This document shows positions 1-8,522 of a stretch of DNA of 64,000 nucleotides, piece after piece. Location: contig OZ241896.1 of NCBI GenBank assembly GCA_965203565.1, positions 434,001 through 498,000 of the forward strand, in the 5' to 3' direction. The notes below the pieces were generated by a model, which was given only the letters and a program-made list of their open reading frames with translations, had not been told where the DNA came from and did not search any database. Position 1 is the stretch's first letter, and the number at the start of each line of letters is the position of its first letter. This DNA comes from JAAXGX01 sp965203565. Lineage in GTDB: Bacteria; Acidobacteriota; Vicinamibacteria; Vicinamibacterales; UBA8438. Made by a program: the position numbers and the translations under genes.

Positions 1-2
1 TG

Positions 3-854
3 TTCGCGGCCGAGCTGGCGGGCCTCGACCGCGACGAGATCAGGCGCTGGTACGACGGCTACAACTGGCTCGGCGAAGAAAACGTCTACAACCCGTACGA
101 CGTTCTGCTGCTGCTGCGCAACCGTACGTTCGACGCCTGGTGGTTCGAGACCGGCGCGCCGTCGTTCCTCGTCGAGACGCTGCTCGCGCGCGGCGTCGGT
201 TCGATGGCGCTCGACGGCATGGCCGGCAGCGCCGACCTGTTGTCGTCCTTCGACGTCGACCACATCGCAACCGAAGCGCTGCTCTTTCAGACCGGTTACC
301 TGACGATCGCCGGCGTGGAAAATCTCGGCGGCAAGGCGCTCTATCGGCTGGGCTATCCGAACCGCGAGGTGCGCCAGAGCCTCAACGAGCGGCTGCTGCG
401 CGCCATGACGCCGGAGGCGTCGCAGCAGGGAATGCACGAGCTCCGTCTCTACAGGTTGTTGCAGGCCAACGACTTCGCCGGGTTGAGAACGTTCTTCGAG
501 GCGTTCTTCGCCGGCATTCCCCACGACTGGCGTCGGAAGAACGACATCGCGCGCTACGAGGGCTACTACGCCAGCGTGTTCTACTCTCACTTCGCCGCGC
601 TGGGGCTGGACGTCGTCGTCGAGGAGGGAAGCAGCCGCGGCCGTCTGGACATGGCCGTCCGCTTCAACGCGCAGGTCTACCTGTTCGAGTTCAAGGTGGT
701 CGAGCTGGCGCCCGAGGGCGCGGCGCTGGCGCAGTTGAAGGCGAAACGCTACGCCGACAAGTACCGCGGCCTCGGCCGGCCGATCCACCTGATTGCGGTG
801 GAGTTCAGCCGGGAGGCGCGGAACGTCGCGGCGTTCGAGGTGGAGACGGCCTGA
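3..854 (+). CDS. AAA-ATPase-like / PD-(D/E)XK nuclease (DUF1703) protein, 5' truncated
   Basis: The reading frame is open from the window edge, so the N-terminus, including any ATPase P-loop, lies outside. The visible 283 residues begin in a DUF1703-family linker (RWYDGYNW, then VYNPYDVL) and end in a PD-(D/E)XK-like fold with GRLDMAV followed about ten residues later by FEFKV, the D...ExK nuclease signature. Proteins of this architecture (AAA-ATPase_like plus DUF1703) are common in host-associated and Acidobacteriota/Bacteroidota genomes and have no settled function. An internal ATG at 204 exists but the homologous region starts earlier, so it is not taken as the start. Family assignment is fairly sure; function is not. 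Confidence 0.75.
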   Translation, partial: FAAELAGLDRDEIRRWYDGYNWLGEENVYNPYDVLLLLRNRTFDAWWFETGAPSFLVETLLARGVGSMALDGMAGSADLLSSFDVDHIATEALLFQTGYLTIAGVENLGGKALYRLGYPNREVRQSLNERLLRAMTPEASQQGMHELRLYRLLQANDFAGLRTFFEAFFAGIPHDWRRKNDIARYEGYYASVFYSHFAALGLDVVVEEGSSRGRLDMAVRFNAQVYLFEFKVVELAPEGAALAQLKAKRYADKYRGLGRPIHLIAVEFSREARNVAAFEVETA

Positions 855-903
855 CGCGCCCGCTCTCCATCTTTCCTTGCAACAGAATAATAAGGAACCC
901 TGC

Positions 904-2292
904 ATGGCTGATGCATTTCGCGGCCGACTGCGGACCGTCCTGCGCTGGGCGCTGCCCGCGGCGCTGGCGGCGGTGCTGCTGCCGTCCTGGGCGCTGTTTC
1001 TTTCCGGCGGTATGCCGGGCAGCGTCGGGTGGGTCCTGCTCGTCGGCGCGGGCGCGCTCCTCGCGCCGCTGTCCCTGCTCGCGCTGATCGTCCACGCCAT
1101 CCGGAGGCGGAGGTTCAGCCGGCCCATGCTGGCCACGCTCATCCTCGTCCTGGCCGCGCTCGGCCCCCCGCTCTGGGTTCTCAACGAAACCGTCGGTTCC
1201 GGCGCAACGGGCGCCAGCGCCGCGCCGGTGGGAGCCGGGGATGATCTTCAGGCGGCGCTCGAGGCCCGCGTGGCGCAGTTGCGGGCGGATACCGGGCTGA
1301 CCGCGGTGGCCGCCGCGGTGGCCGTCGACGGACGGCTCGCGGCGATCGCCGCCGCCGGGGAGCGCCGGCGCGGCGGCCGAATCCCGGTGACCGTCGACGA
1401 CCGCTGGCACGTCGGCTCCGTCACCAAGTCGATGACGGCCACGCTGCTGGCGGCGCTCGAAGAAGACGGGCTGCTCACTGCCGACGACCCGCTGCCGGCG
1501 CTGCTGCCGGACGTCGAGATGGCCGACGGCTGGCGCGCGTGCACGCTGCATCATCTGCTGACCCACACCGCCGGCGCCCGCGCCAACCTGCCGTTCCGCT
1601 ACTTCGACGTCTGGCCCGACACCGCTGCGGAACTCGCCGCCGAACGACGCAGCGTCGTAGCCGCCATGCTCGCGGACGAGCCCGAATCCCCCTGCGGCGA
1701 GCGCTACGCGTACTCCAACGTCGGCTATACCGTTGCGGGCCACGTCGCCGAGACGGTCGCCGGCGCGCCCTATGAAACGTTGATGCGGAACCGCGTGTTC
1801 GCGCCGCTCGCCCTGACGAGCGCAGGCTTCGGCCCGCCCCGGGGCGCGCGCCCGGACCAGGAGCCGGTGGGGCACCGCGTCTGGTTCCGCCGCCGGTTCC
1901 CCGTCGACCCCTTCGAGACGCGCGCCGACAACACCCCGCTGGTGGCGCCGGCGGGGACCGTCCACATGACGGTCGGCGACCTCGCGCGCTACGGCGCCGC
2001 GCACCTCGCCGGCGAGCAGGGCGCCGAGCCGGTTCTGCTGGCCCCGTCGAGCTGGCGGCGATTGCACGCGCCGTTTCGCGACGACTACGCCCGTGGCTGG
2101 ATCCGGTGGGAACGCGACTGGGCCGGCGGGTCCGTCATCTGGCACAACGGATCCAATACTTTCTGGTACGCATTGCTGATGCTGTTGCCGGCGCGGAACA
2201 TGACCCTGGCGTTCGTGACCAACGACGGCGCGCTGCGGGCGGCCGAAACCGCGTTCGTCACGCTCGCCCTCGAGTTGAGCGGGATGGAATGA
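904..2292 (+). CDS. Serine hydrolase, class C beta-lactamase/penicillin-binding-protein-like, membrane-anchored
   Basis: This 462-residue protein has the serine beta-lactamase-fold triad: SVTK at 172-175 (nucleophile Ser and Lys), YSN at 270-272, and HNG around 414-416 in place of the usual KTG, as in esterase/PBP-like members of the family. The N-terminus carries about three hydrophobic helices (residues 13-34, 41-65 and 74-93), so the catalytic domain is probably displayed outside the membrane. The start at 904 is preceded by AAGGAA at 892-897; an in-frame extension to 793 has no such site and would overlap the upstream gene. It may hydrolyse peptides, esters or beta-lactams; the substrate cannot be read from sequence. 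It is convergent with the Cmr operon. Confidence 0.85.
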   Translation: MADAFRGRLRTVLRWALPAALAAVLLPSWALFLSGGMPGSVGWVLLVGAGALLAPLSLLALIVHAIRRRRFSRPMLATLILVLAALGPPLWVLNETVGSGATGASAAPVGAGDDLQAALEARVAQLRADTGLTAVAAAVAVDGRLAAIAAAGERRRGGRIPVTVDDRWHVGSVTKSMTATLLAALEEDGLLTADDPLPALLPDVEMADGWRACTLHHLLTHTAGARANLPFRYFDVWPDTAAELAAERRSVVAAMLADEPESPCGERYAYSNVGYTVAGHVAETVAGAPYETLMRNRVFAPLALTSAGFGPPRGARPDQEPVGHRVWFRRRFPVDPFETRADNTPLVAPAGTVHMTVGDLARYGAAHLAGEQGAEPVLLAPSSWRRLHAPFRDDYARGWIRWERDWAGGSVIWHNGSNTFWYALLMLLPARNMTLAFVTNDGALRAAETAFVTLALELSGME

Positions 2293-2373
2293 TCGCGCCG
2301 CCGAGCCGGCCGGCGCCGAGCGCCGCCCACAGGCTCCACACGAATCATCGTTGTCAACCTGCATACGCCGGCG

Positions 2374-3678
2374 TCAGGAAAACCCGAAAGAAATGGAACG
2401 CGCGATCCGAAATCGCGCCGCGGCTTCCTCGCCGGCGTCTTCCACCGCGATAGCTGCGATCTCGCGGAACAGGCGGCGCAGCGGATTCGGCTCGCCGGGC
2501 GCTCGGGCGACGAAGCCGTGCACCAGCACGCTGTTGTTGCGCAGGGTCGGCTTGAGCAGCGCTTCCTGCTCGAACTGCAGGAGCCGTTCGGCCAGCGGGT
2601 CGCCGCATTCCTTGAGAATACGCGCAACCTGTTGTCTGGCGGCTTGCAGCTTGTCGCCGCGGCCCTTGCCGATCGGGTCTTGGCCCTTCTTGGCGATCTT
2701 GCGCTGTACGGCCTGCACGGCCCGATGCGCTCCATCCAGATCCCCGGAGTCGAGGCTCCGATCGAACAGACGGGCCTGGCCCAGCAGTTCGAGCGCGCGG
2801 TACGCGCGAACGAGGGCGTCCTCATGCTGGCCGTGGCGAATGCGGCGCTCGCCGTTCGCAATCAGGTCGATGACGAGCCGGCGCAGACGGGCGGCCATCG
2901 CCCTGTGATCCGAGCGCGCCGGCTCGCGTTCGAGATCGCGCACCCAGCCGCGCATCCGCTCCGTCGGCCAGAGCTCCGTCCACTCGCTTGACGGAGGTTC
3001 GCCTGCGTCGATTTTCACAGCCGATGCATAGTCGAGGCGATCCCACGCCGCGTAGAACCGCGCAGTGGTGCGAACCGCCCGCGCCGCGTGCAGGAAATCG
3101 TCCGGATAGAGCCGTGCGAGCGGGGCGTCAGGATCGGGCAACGCGGTCGCCACGGCGGCGAAAGCGCCGCGCCGCATGTGCTCGCGCGCCAGATCCAGCC
3201 GGCGGTGGCCGTCCACGGCGGTCGCCCGAATCTCGCGGACCTGCTCCGAGCCGGGCTCGACCATGCCGCGCCGGTCGCGCCGGCCCGTGATGTAGCGCAG
3301 ACGCGGCACTGCGCGGCGGGTGGCCACCAGGACCAGCGCGGCGCTCATCGCCTTGGTCCCGCGAGTGAAGTCGACGACCACGTCCTGGGGCGCGAAGTCG
3401 TCCAGGACCGTCGCCAGCACGTGGTCGAAGTGGGCGTAGGCGGCGTCCGCGTCGTTCTCGTCTCCGGCCGGCAACGGCGCGACGTCCACCTCGGCGCCGT
3501 TGATCTGGTCTTGAAGCGCCCAGGCGAACTCTTCGGTCACCCGAGACGGCAGCAGCACCACCCTGACCCAGGCTTCGGTCGCAATGGACTTCCGCAACGG
3601 TGTGAACAGCGTCTCCTCGACCCGGTCGACGTCGCCGGTCCCGACCGTCATGATCAGAGCGCGGCCCTTCCGCATCAT
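2374..3678 (-). CDS. CRISPR-associated CARF protein, TIGR02710 (Cas02710) family, with HEPN-type C-terminus
   Basis: The N-terminus is a CARF/Rossmann-like domain: MTVGTG at residues 10-15 (ligand loop) and DFTRGTKAMSAA from 103, the characteristic motif of the Cas02710 family. Near the C-terminus, R380-N-N-S-V-L-V-H387 fits an Rx6H HEPN ribonuclease motif as found in this family. The expected role, from related CARF effectors, is to bind cyclic oligoadenylate made by Cas10 and then cleave RNA, giving collateral immunity. It is the last gene of the Cmr operon and overlaps the upstream cmr6/cmr1 stop (ATGATG start, TGA inside), so it is translationally coupled. Two tandem ATGs (3678 and 3675) are possible starts. 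Family call is confident; the nuclease activity is inferred. Confidence 0.85.
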   Translation of the reverse strand: MMRKGRALIMTVGTGDVDRVEETLFTPLRKSIATEAWVRVVLLPSRVTEEFAWALQDQINGAEVDVAPLPAGDENDADAAYAHFDHVLATVLDDFAPQDVVVDFTRGTKAMSAALVLVATRRAVPRLRYITGRRDRRGMVEPGSEQVREIRATAVDGHRRLDLAREHMRRGAFAAVATALPDPDAPLARLYPDDFLHAARAVRTTARFYAAWDRLDYASAVKIDAGEPPSSEWTELWPTERMRGWVRDLEREPARSDHRAMAARLRRLVIDLIANGERRIRHGQHEDALVRAYRALELLGQARLFDRSLDSGDLDGAHRAVQAVQRKIAKKGQDPIGKGRGDKLQAARQQVARILKECGDPLAERLLQFEQEALLKPTLRNNSVLVHGFVARAPGEPNPLRRLFREIAAIAVEDAGEEAAARFRIARSISFGFS

Positions 3679-6020
3679 CCGCCGCCCCCTCGCCCGGGTC
3701 GTCGCGAGCCGCGCCCGGGCCGCGAGCGACCACCCGAACCTGTCGAGCCGGCGTCGCGCGCCGTCGGCCAGCGGAACGCGATCGCGCGCGGGTTGATGGA
3801 AGCGACGACGAGACTGACGCGGTTGCCCGACGCCGCGTTACCCGGCGTGGCCGCGGTGTTCTGTATCGGCCCCTGCAACCCGCTGGGTTCGTGCTTCGCC
3901 TTCCAGCCGCCCTTCTTCGTCTTCTCGTCCAGCAGCACGGCATCGACGCGCTCGCCGGACTTCGGCAGGGCGCTCGCGGCGGCCGGGGTGTCCGTATCGG
4001 GGCCGGGCGGGACTCCGTCCCGTTTGGAGGCACGTACCCCGCGGTTGGCGTGCAGCTCCCTGCGCTTCGCCAACTCCGACTGCAACCATTCACGGAGATC
4101 ACGCAGCACCCGGCGGCTGGTGTCGATGTCGGGCAGAGCCGGAGACGGGAACGCGATCATGCGCAGTGTCAAGGCATCATCGGCGCGGGGCGACAGGTGG
4201 TAGTGCACCGGGGCGGCGTAGCGTTGGTGGCCGCCCGCGGACAACCGCTTCGGCGGCCTGTGCTTGCCACGGCTCTGATGTGGCATAGGCGAATCACGCG
4301 GGCCGTGGATCTTCCGCGGCAGGCCGAGTGCGGCCTTGTCGTCCCGATGGGCGTTCTTCCGCGCGAACGCCTGGGCCGCGGAGCCGAGCTGGTCGATCGC
4401 GAACCACCAGTCCTTCCAGAGTGTTTCGACCTCCAGATCGAGCATGTCTTCGAGGCTCGACGAGATCGCCGCCGCACCGGAACGTTCGGCGATCCCGGCA
4501 GTGCGGCGAAAGGCGGCGGCGCGGCGCTTGCAGTCGTCGACGGCGGTGACGCCGGCAACCTCGACGTCGGCAAAGGACCCGAAGCCCTTCCGGGCCTTCG
4601 AGCCGACGCCGCCGTAGCGGCAGAGCAGCCAGAGCGCGGCCTCGCCCTGTCCCAGGATCTCGGCGGCCTCGATGCGCCGGTCGCCGTCCGGCAGGCGTTC
4701 CTTTCGCGCCTTCAACGTGACGGTCCAGCGCGCTCCGGGCTCTGCGTAGTGGCGCCGGCGCACTTGCCCCTTGGCCTTCTCGTCCATGCCGTAGGCGGCG
4801 TAGAAAAGACCCTGCGTCGCCTTCGAGGGAGGCCGTTCGAGATCATGCGCCCGGGCGAACTCGAGCTTCGGACGGAATCCATCCTTGAAATCGAACGGCT
4901 TGATCGCAGGGCGAACGGCGCCCTCCACGGATACCGCGAGGGCGCCGCCGTTCTCGGCATCGCCCCAGACCACCGTCTCCAGTTTCCGCAGCGCCGTCCG
5001 GTCGAGGTGGGCGGCGTGCATCGTCCGCCACCACCAGCGCAGCAGGCCGCGCAGCGTGGCGGGCCGCAGGTCACAGTCGCCGCTCTGCTGCTTCGCGCCG
5101 GCGAGGAACGCGGGCGTCGCCAGCGTGAGCGTGTGTCGCCCGATGCGCCGCGCCGTCGCGGGCGGATCGGGAGCGTCCTTCAACCGGAAACGGCCGTACC
5201 CCGCGTTGGTCTTCGCCCCTGCCCCCTCGTGGGCGAGCGCGCCCCGCAGCCATTCGAGCGCGAGCTCCGCGAGGCGTGCGCCCGCGTCGTCCGCAGCCGT
5301 CCGCGGCGACACCGCGAAGTCGAAGGTCGCGCCAGCGGGCACGGTGAGGAAATAGACCGGGACCGGGTCTTCCCAGTCCCCGGGGTCACCCTGGCCCTCG
5401 TAGTACTGCGCGTGGTGGTTGTTCACGATGTCCGGTTCGAGCGGCGGCCACGTGGTCGGCCACGCGTCGTGGAAGACCACCGCTCCCGCGAGCGAGCCGG
5501 CCGGCGCCGGCTCGCCGCCGGGCCGCCGCGGTTTGCCCGCATCGGTCGCGGGCGTCCAGCCGAACGCGGCCCGGATGCGGTCCCGCGCGGCCGCCCGATC
5601 GTCCTGGCTCACGAGCCAGATCGTCTCGGCCCAGGCGCGGGCCATGCCCTTGAGGCCGCTGCCGGGCAGACAGACGAAACCGTAGACCGGATGCAGATGG
5701 ATGCCGGCGTTCTCCAGGCCGGAGGCGCGGGCGAGGTGCAGGGTCAGCGGGCCCGCGGTGGTCGCCTGAAGGTGCTGGGCGCGGAGACTGTCCAGCATCG
5801 CGGTTCGACGAGACGACAGATCGCGCAGAAGCGCCTCGCCGCGCGCCGCCGCGCATACGTGGTCGATGGCCCGCCGCTGGGCCTTCTGATCCCCGGGCGG
5901 CGACAACTTGTCGAGCTGCAACCCCGGATGGCGATCGGATACGCCGACCCGTCTCACCAGCTCGGCGCCGCCGCGCGGCAGAACGAGCTTCACGGGCGGG
6001 GCGGCCCTCTCGGTCCTCAT
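3675..6020 (-). CDS. cmr6-cmr1: Fused type III-B RAMP protein Cmr6-Cmr1
   Basis: This 781-residue protein joins two Cmr backbone subunits normally encoded separately. Residues about 60-285 are Cmr6-like: NAGIHLHPVYGF, then LPGSGLKGMAR at 118-128, and the glycine-rich GAGAKTNAGYGRF at 266-278 that usually ends Cmr6. Residues about 295-780 are Cmr1-like, opening with LATPAFLAGA and LRPATLRGLLRWWWR at 318-332, and containing YGGVGSKARKGFGS. Cmr6 and Cmr1 sit next to each other at the crRNA 3'-end of the complex, so a fusion is structurally sensible. No separate cmr1 or cmr6 occurs in the window. The last ~60 residues are Arg/Gly/Ser-rich and probably disordered. The start lies in a duplicated copy of the cmr5 3' end, so a slightly different start is possible. 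Confidence 0.85.
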   Translation of the reverse strand: MRTERAAPPVKLVLPRGGAELVRRVGVSDRHPGLQLDKLSPPGDQKAQRRAIDHVCAAARGEALLRDLSSRRTAMLDSLRAQHLQATTAGPLTLHLARASGLENAGIHLHPVYGFVCLPGSGLKGMARAWAETIWLVSQDDRAAARDRIRAAFGWTPATDAGKPRRPGGEPAPAGSLAGAVVFHDAWPTTWPPLEPDIVNNHHAQYYEGQGDPGDWEDPVPVYFLTVPAGATFDFAVSPRTAADDAGARLAELALEWLRGALAHEGAGAKTNAGYGRFRLKDAPDPPATARRIGRHTLTLATPAFLAGAKQQSGDCDLRPATLRGLLRWWWRTMHAAHLDRTALRKLETVVWGDAENGGALAVSVEGAVRPAIKPFDFKDGFRPKLEFARAHDLERPPSKATQGLFYAAYGMDEKAKGQVRRRHYAEPGARWTVTLKARKERLPDGDRRIEAAEILGQGEAALWLLCRYGGVGSKARKGFGSFADVEVAGVTAVDDCKRRAAAFRRTAGIAERSGAAAISSSLEDMLDLEVETLWKDWWFAIDQLGSAAQAFARKNAHRDDKAALGLPRKIHGPRDSPMPHQSRGKHRPPKRLSAGGHQRYAAPVHYHLSPRADDALTLRMIAFPSPALPDIDTSRRVLRDLREWLQSELAKRRELHANRGVRASKRDGVPPGPDTDTPAAASALPKSGERVDAVLLDEKTKKGGWKAKHEPSGLQGPIQNTAATPGNAASGNRVSLVVASINPRAIAFRWPTARDAGSTGSGGRSRPGRGSRRPGRGGGG

Positions 6021-6119
6021 CCGCTCGCAACTCCGCCTCGGCGAAACGACAGGGCGCCCGGGGCGCCTCCGGCCCGTGGATCAGTCTCCATCCGCTCTGA
6101 ACTCCGCCTCGGCGAAACG
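6018..6119. repeat. Tandem duplication of the cmr5 3' end (two 31-bp copies, 71 bp apart)
   Basis: Positions 6018-6048 and 6089-6119 agree at about 29 of 31 bases. The second span lies in the last codons of cmr5; the first lies in the cmr5-cmr6 gap and supplies the ATG proposed for the fused Cmr6-Cmr1. The intervening DNA holds a GGCGCCCGGGGCGCC-type inverted repeat. Confidence 0.8.
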
Positions 6120-6509
6120 GGTGAGCCACTGCATGTAGGCCAGGACTTCGTCCGTCGTGATCCGGAGGAAGGTCGCGTCGCTGGCCACTATCCTTTCGAT
6201 CAGCGCATTCGGCGCCGGCCGGTCAGCCGCGCTGTCGGGATTCTCGCGCTTGACGAGCACCCAGTCGGCGACGTCCCGCAGAAGCGCCGTATTCGCGCTC
6301 TCCTCCTTGCCGGAACCGGCCTTGGCGCACAGGAACGCGAGCGCATGGCCGAGCCCGGCGGTCAGGATCCGCACCGGCAGCCGCTTCGCCTCACGGGCGT
6401 AGCTCGACGCCGACGGCCGGGCCTTCGGATCGTTCCTGATGCGGGCGACCGCGTCCCAAGCGTGCCGCGCGCGCCGCTGATCGAGGGTCGGTCCAGGCGC
6501 ATCGCTCAT
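6081..6509 (-). CDS. cmr5: Type III-B CRISPR module small subunit Cmr5
   Basis: A 142-residue, largely helical protein, the normal size for Cmr5. It shows the family pattern RRARHAWDAV near the N-terminus followed by SYAREAKRLPVRILTAGLGH and ALAFLCAK, matching the conserved Cmr5 helices. Cmr5 forms the helical inner filament that lies along target RNA in the Cmr complex. The ATG at 6509 overlaps the cmr4 stop by 4 nt. A longer frame upstream is a shadow of cmr4. The gap to the next gene is 60 bp, the only real gap inside the operon. Confidence 0.9.
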   Translation of the reverse strand: MSDAPGPTLDQRRARHAWDAVARIRNDPKARPSASSYAREAKRLPVRILTAGLGHALAFLCAKAGSGKEESANTALLRDVADWVLVKRENPDSAADRPAPNALIERIVASDATFLRITTDEVLAYMQWLTRFAEAEFRADGD

Positions 6510-7441
6510 CGGCCCGTCTCCTCGCCGCCGTCCATCTCGCGTCCCACGATGCGCGCGGCGCACAGCCCCTTTCCTATCGTCTGGTCCGCGCCGATCTGCA
6601 CGACCGCCGGCGTCCGCTCCCGCAGGAATCGGAGCATGTCGGCGGCATCGTGCGTGGTCTCGGGGCGCCGGCTGGCCGTCGCGAGGACCACGGCGTAGAA
6701 CAGCGTTTCCGGCGGCAGGAACTCCTCGTAGAACAACGCGCCATCCTTGGCCGTCTTGCGTTCGTAGTCGAGCCCCACACGCGCAATCACCTCGGTGGCG
6801 TGCCGCGCGAAATGCGTGAAGTAGTCGTCGTCCAGCACGATCAGGTTCCGCGCCAGGCGCTTGGCCGTCGCCCCGTCCGACTTCGGTATCGCGTGGTCCG
6901 CCAGCCACGCGGCGACCCCGCCGTCGTCGCCCGAGCGACGGAACTCGAACTCCTCCAGCAGCAGCCGGTCGCCGTCGATCAGGTTGTCGGACTGCCGCGG
7001 ACAGGCGGCTTCACCATGCGCCGGCCGCGGCGGCTCGGGCGGCGGATTCTCGTTGCCGGCCAGGAGCTTCGCGTCGCGCCGGAGTCGATCGAGCACTGGC
7101 GGGCAGGTCACCCAGGCGAACACGCCGCGGAGCGAACGCACCGGGAAGGCGAGCAGGCGCGCGTCGGTGAAGGCGAGCGCGCCGGCGAATTCAGACACGC
7201 GCTTCGTTTCCGGACCGAACGCCTCCGGACCGAACGCCGCGAGCCACTCGTCGTCGCCCGCACCGGTTCGGCACGCGTCGCGCAGCACGCCCTTCAGGCT
7301 GGCGCCGGCAACGACCGGCCACTGCGTATGGCGTTCGCGCTGAACAGGCAGGTCCACCACGCCCATCGCCGCGCCGCCGCCCGGATGGAGCCCGGTCAGG
7401 GCGTGGATGAACAGCAGGTTCGCGTCGGACGAGTCAGGCAT
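6506..7441 (-). CDS. cmr4: Type III-B RAMP protein Cmr4 (target RNA-cleaving backbone subunit)
   Basis: The 311-residue protein opens with the diagnostic Cmr4 pattern: LFIHALTGLHPGGGAAMG, then VVDLPVQRERHTQWP and GASLKGVLRD. The Asp of VDLP lies in the loop that carries the catalytic Asp in characterised Cmr4 (assignment from family knowledge). The C-terminus has IGADQTIGKGLC, the usual glycine-rich RAMP loop. Multiple copies would form the crRNA-binding backbone and cut target RNA at 6-nt steps. I chose the ATG at 7441 because the Cmr4 homology begins there; it overlaps cmr3 by 8 nt. An in-frame ATG at 7486 would lengthen the overlap. It is followed by cmr5 with a 4-nt overlap. Confidence 0.93.
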   Translation of the reverse strand: MPDSSDANLLFIHALTGLHPGGGAAMGVVDLPVQRERHTQWPVVAGASLKGVLRDACRTGAGDDEWLAAFGPEAFGPETKRVSEFAGALAFTDARLLAFPVRSLRGVFAWVTCPPVLDRLRRDAKLLAGNENPPPEPPRPAHGEAACPRQSDNLIDGDRLLLEEFEFRRSGDDGGVAAWLADHAIPKSDGATAKRLARNLIVLDDDYFTHFARHATEVIARVGLDYERKTAKDGALFYEEFLPPETLFYAVVLATASRRPETTHDAADMLRFLRERTPAVVQIGADQTIGKGLCAARIVGREMDGGEETGR

Positions 7442-8522
7442 GGCTCCAGGCTCCTTCCACGTATGCGCCCCAGCCGAGCGCTGCATCCTCCGGTGCGCAG
7501 AGCGATCCGTTCCGGCCGTCCAGCCGAGCGCTCCCGTCGAGGAAATAGACGCTGCCCGCGGCGACGGCGAACCGGTTCGGCTTCGGCCCGTTGCGCGCGA
7601 GATCCCACCCGGAGACCGGGACGTTTCCGGGAACGGCCGCCGCCTCCAGCGGCAATTCCGGCGGGCGCCAGCCGCCGAACGGTGCGGGCGTCGTCAGCAC
7701 GACGAGCCTCCCCTGCTGCCCGCCGACCTGCACGGCCGGCCACGCCGGGACGCGCGCCTTCCGAACGACCGCGCGTCTGCCTTCGCCGCCGAGGGCGAGC
7801 ACGTCGTCCCCTTCCGGACAGACCGTCAGATCCGCCGGCGCGCCCACCAGTTCGACTGCAAGGGTGACGCCGGGCCGCAGACGCATCATGCGGGTGGAGT
7901 AGATCATGTCGTCGCCGGTTGTACCCGTCGCAGCGTCGATGCCGATTCCGGTGCGGTTCTCGTAGTCGAACAGCCCGGCCGCGTCGACGACGTCGTCGTC
8001 AGGCCGCGGAACGCCGCCTTCCAGAAACCGGACGAGGCCGCTCGGGCGCAGATAGCCTCCCCTCGGCTTCGCGGCGCCGCGGCTGCGCCTCCACAGCGGC
8101 CGCATGTTGTCCGCGCCCGGCCAACCGGGCAGATCGTCCGCCAGCGGGTCCAGGCGGTGCAAACAGTCCGAGTCGTCGACCTCGATGGTCGCCGGCGTCG
8201 GGACGAGCCGTTCGCCGTTCATCGAGAACCAGGGACCTCGGACGCCGAGCCGTCCGACCGCCGCCGGTCCCGGCCCCTGCTCGGCGGCGGCGTCGGCGAA
8301 CGGCGTGCCCTTCCTGACCGCGGCGGCCAGCGCGCCGAAGTCGCAGCCGACGCGCCCGAGCAGCCATGTGCGCAACGCGCCGGCGACGGTCTGGGGCATC
8401 GGCAGCCCGCCACCCACCCGCGCCGCGGTGTCGAACGAACGACCGTCCCGAAAGAACAGGACGTCGAGCGGTTCCAGCTCGAGGTCGATCATCCCGGTCT
8501 GGCCGGCGGCGGGATCAGTCAT
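7434..8522 (-). CDS. cmr3: Type III-B CRISPR module protein Cmr3
   Basis: A 362-residue RAMP protein. PLDVLFFRDGRSFD near residue 18, MPQTVAGALR at about 42, and NRTGIGID in the middle are typical Cmr3 signatures; AVAAGSVYFLDG and GWGAYVEG near the end match the C-terminal RAMP fold. Cmr3 holds the crRNA 5' handle together with Cas10. The start overlaps the cmr2 stop by 8 nt; a second in-frame ATG at 8492 (MIDLELEPLD) sits closer to the conserved domain and could be the true start. Confidence 0.92.
   Translation of the reverse strand: MTDPAAGQTGMIDLELEPLDVLFFRDGRSFDTAARVGGGLPMPQTVAGALRTWLLGRVGCDFGALAAAVRKGTPFADAAAEQGPGPAAVGRLGVRGPWFSMNGERLVPTPATIEVDDSDCLHRLDPLADDLPGWPGADNMRPLWRRSRGAAKPRGGYLRPSGLVRFLEGGVPRPDDDVVDAAGLFDYENRTGIGIDAATGTTGDDMIYSTRMMRLRPGVTLAVELVGAPADLTVCPEGDDVLALGGEGRRAVVRKARVPAWPAVQVGGQQGRLVVLTTPAPFGGWRPPELPLEAAAVPGNVPVSGWDLARNGPKPNRFAVAAGSVYFLDGSARLDGRNGSLCAPEDAALGWGAYVEGAWSHA

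Noticed and set aside
793..903. Upstream extension of the serine hydrolase to 793
   Set aside because: It would overlap the DUF1703 gene in another frame and lacks a ribosome site; the ATG at 904 has one.
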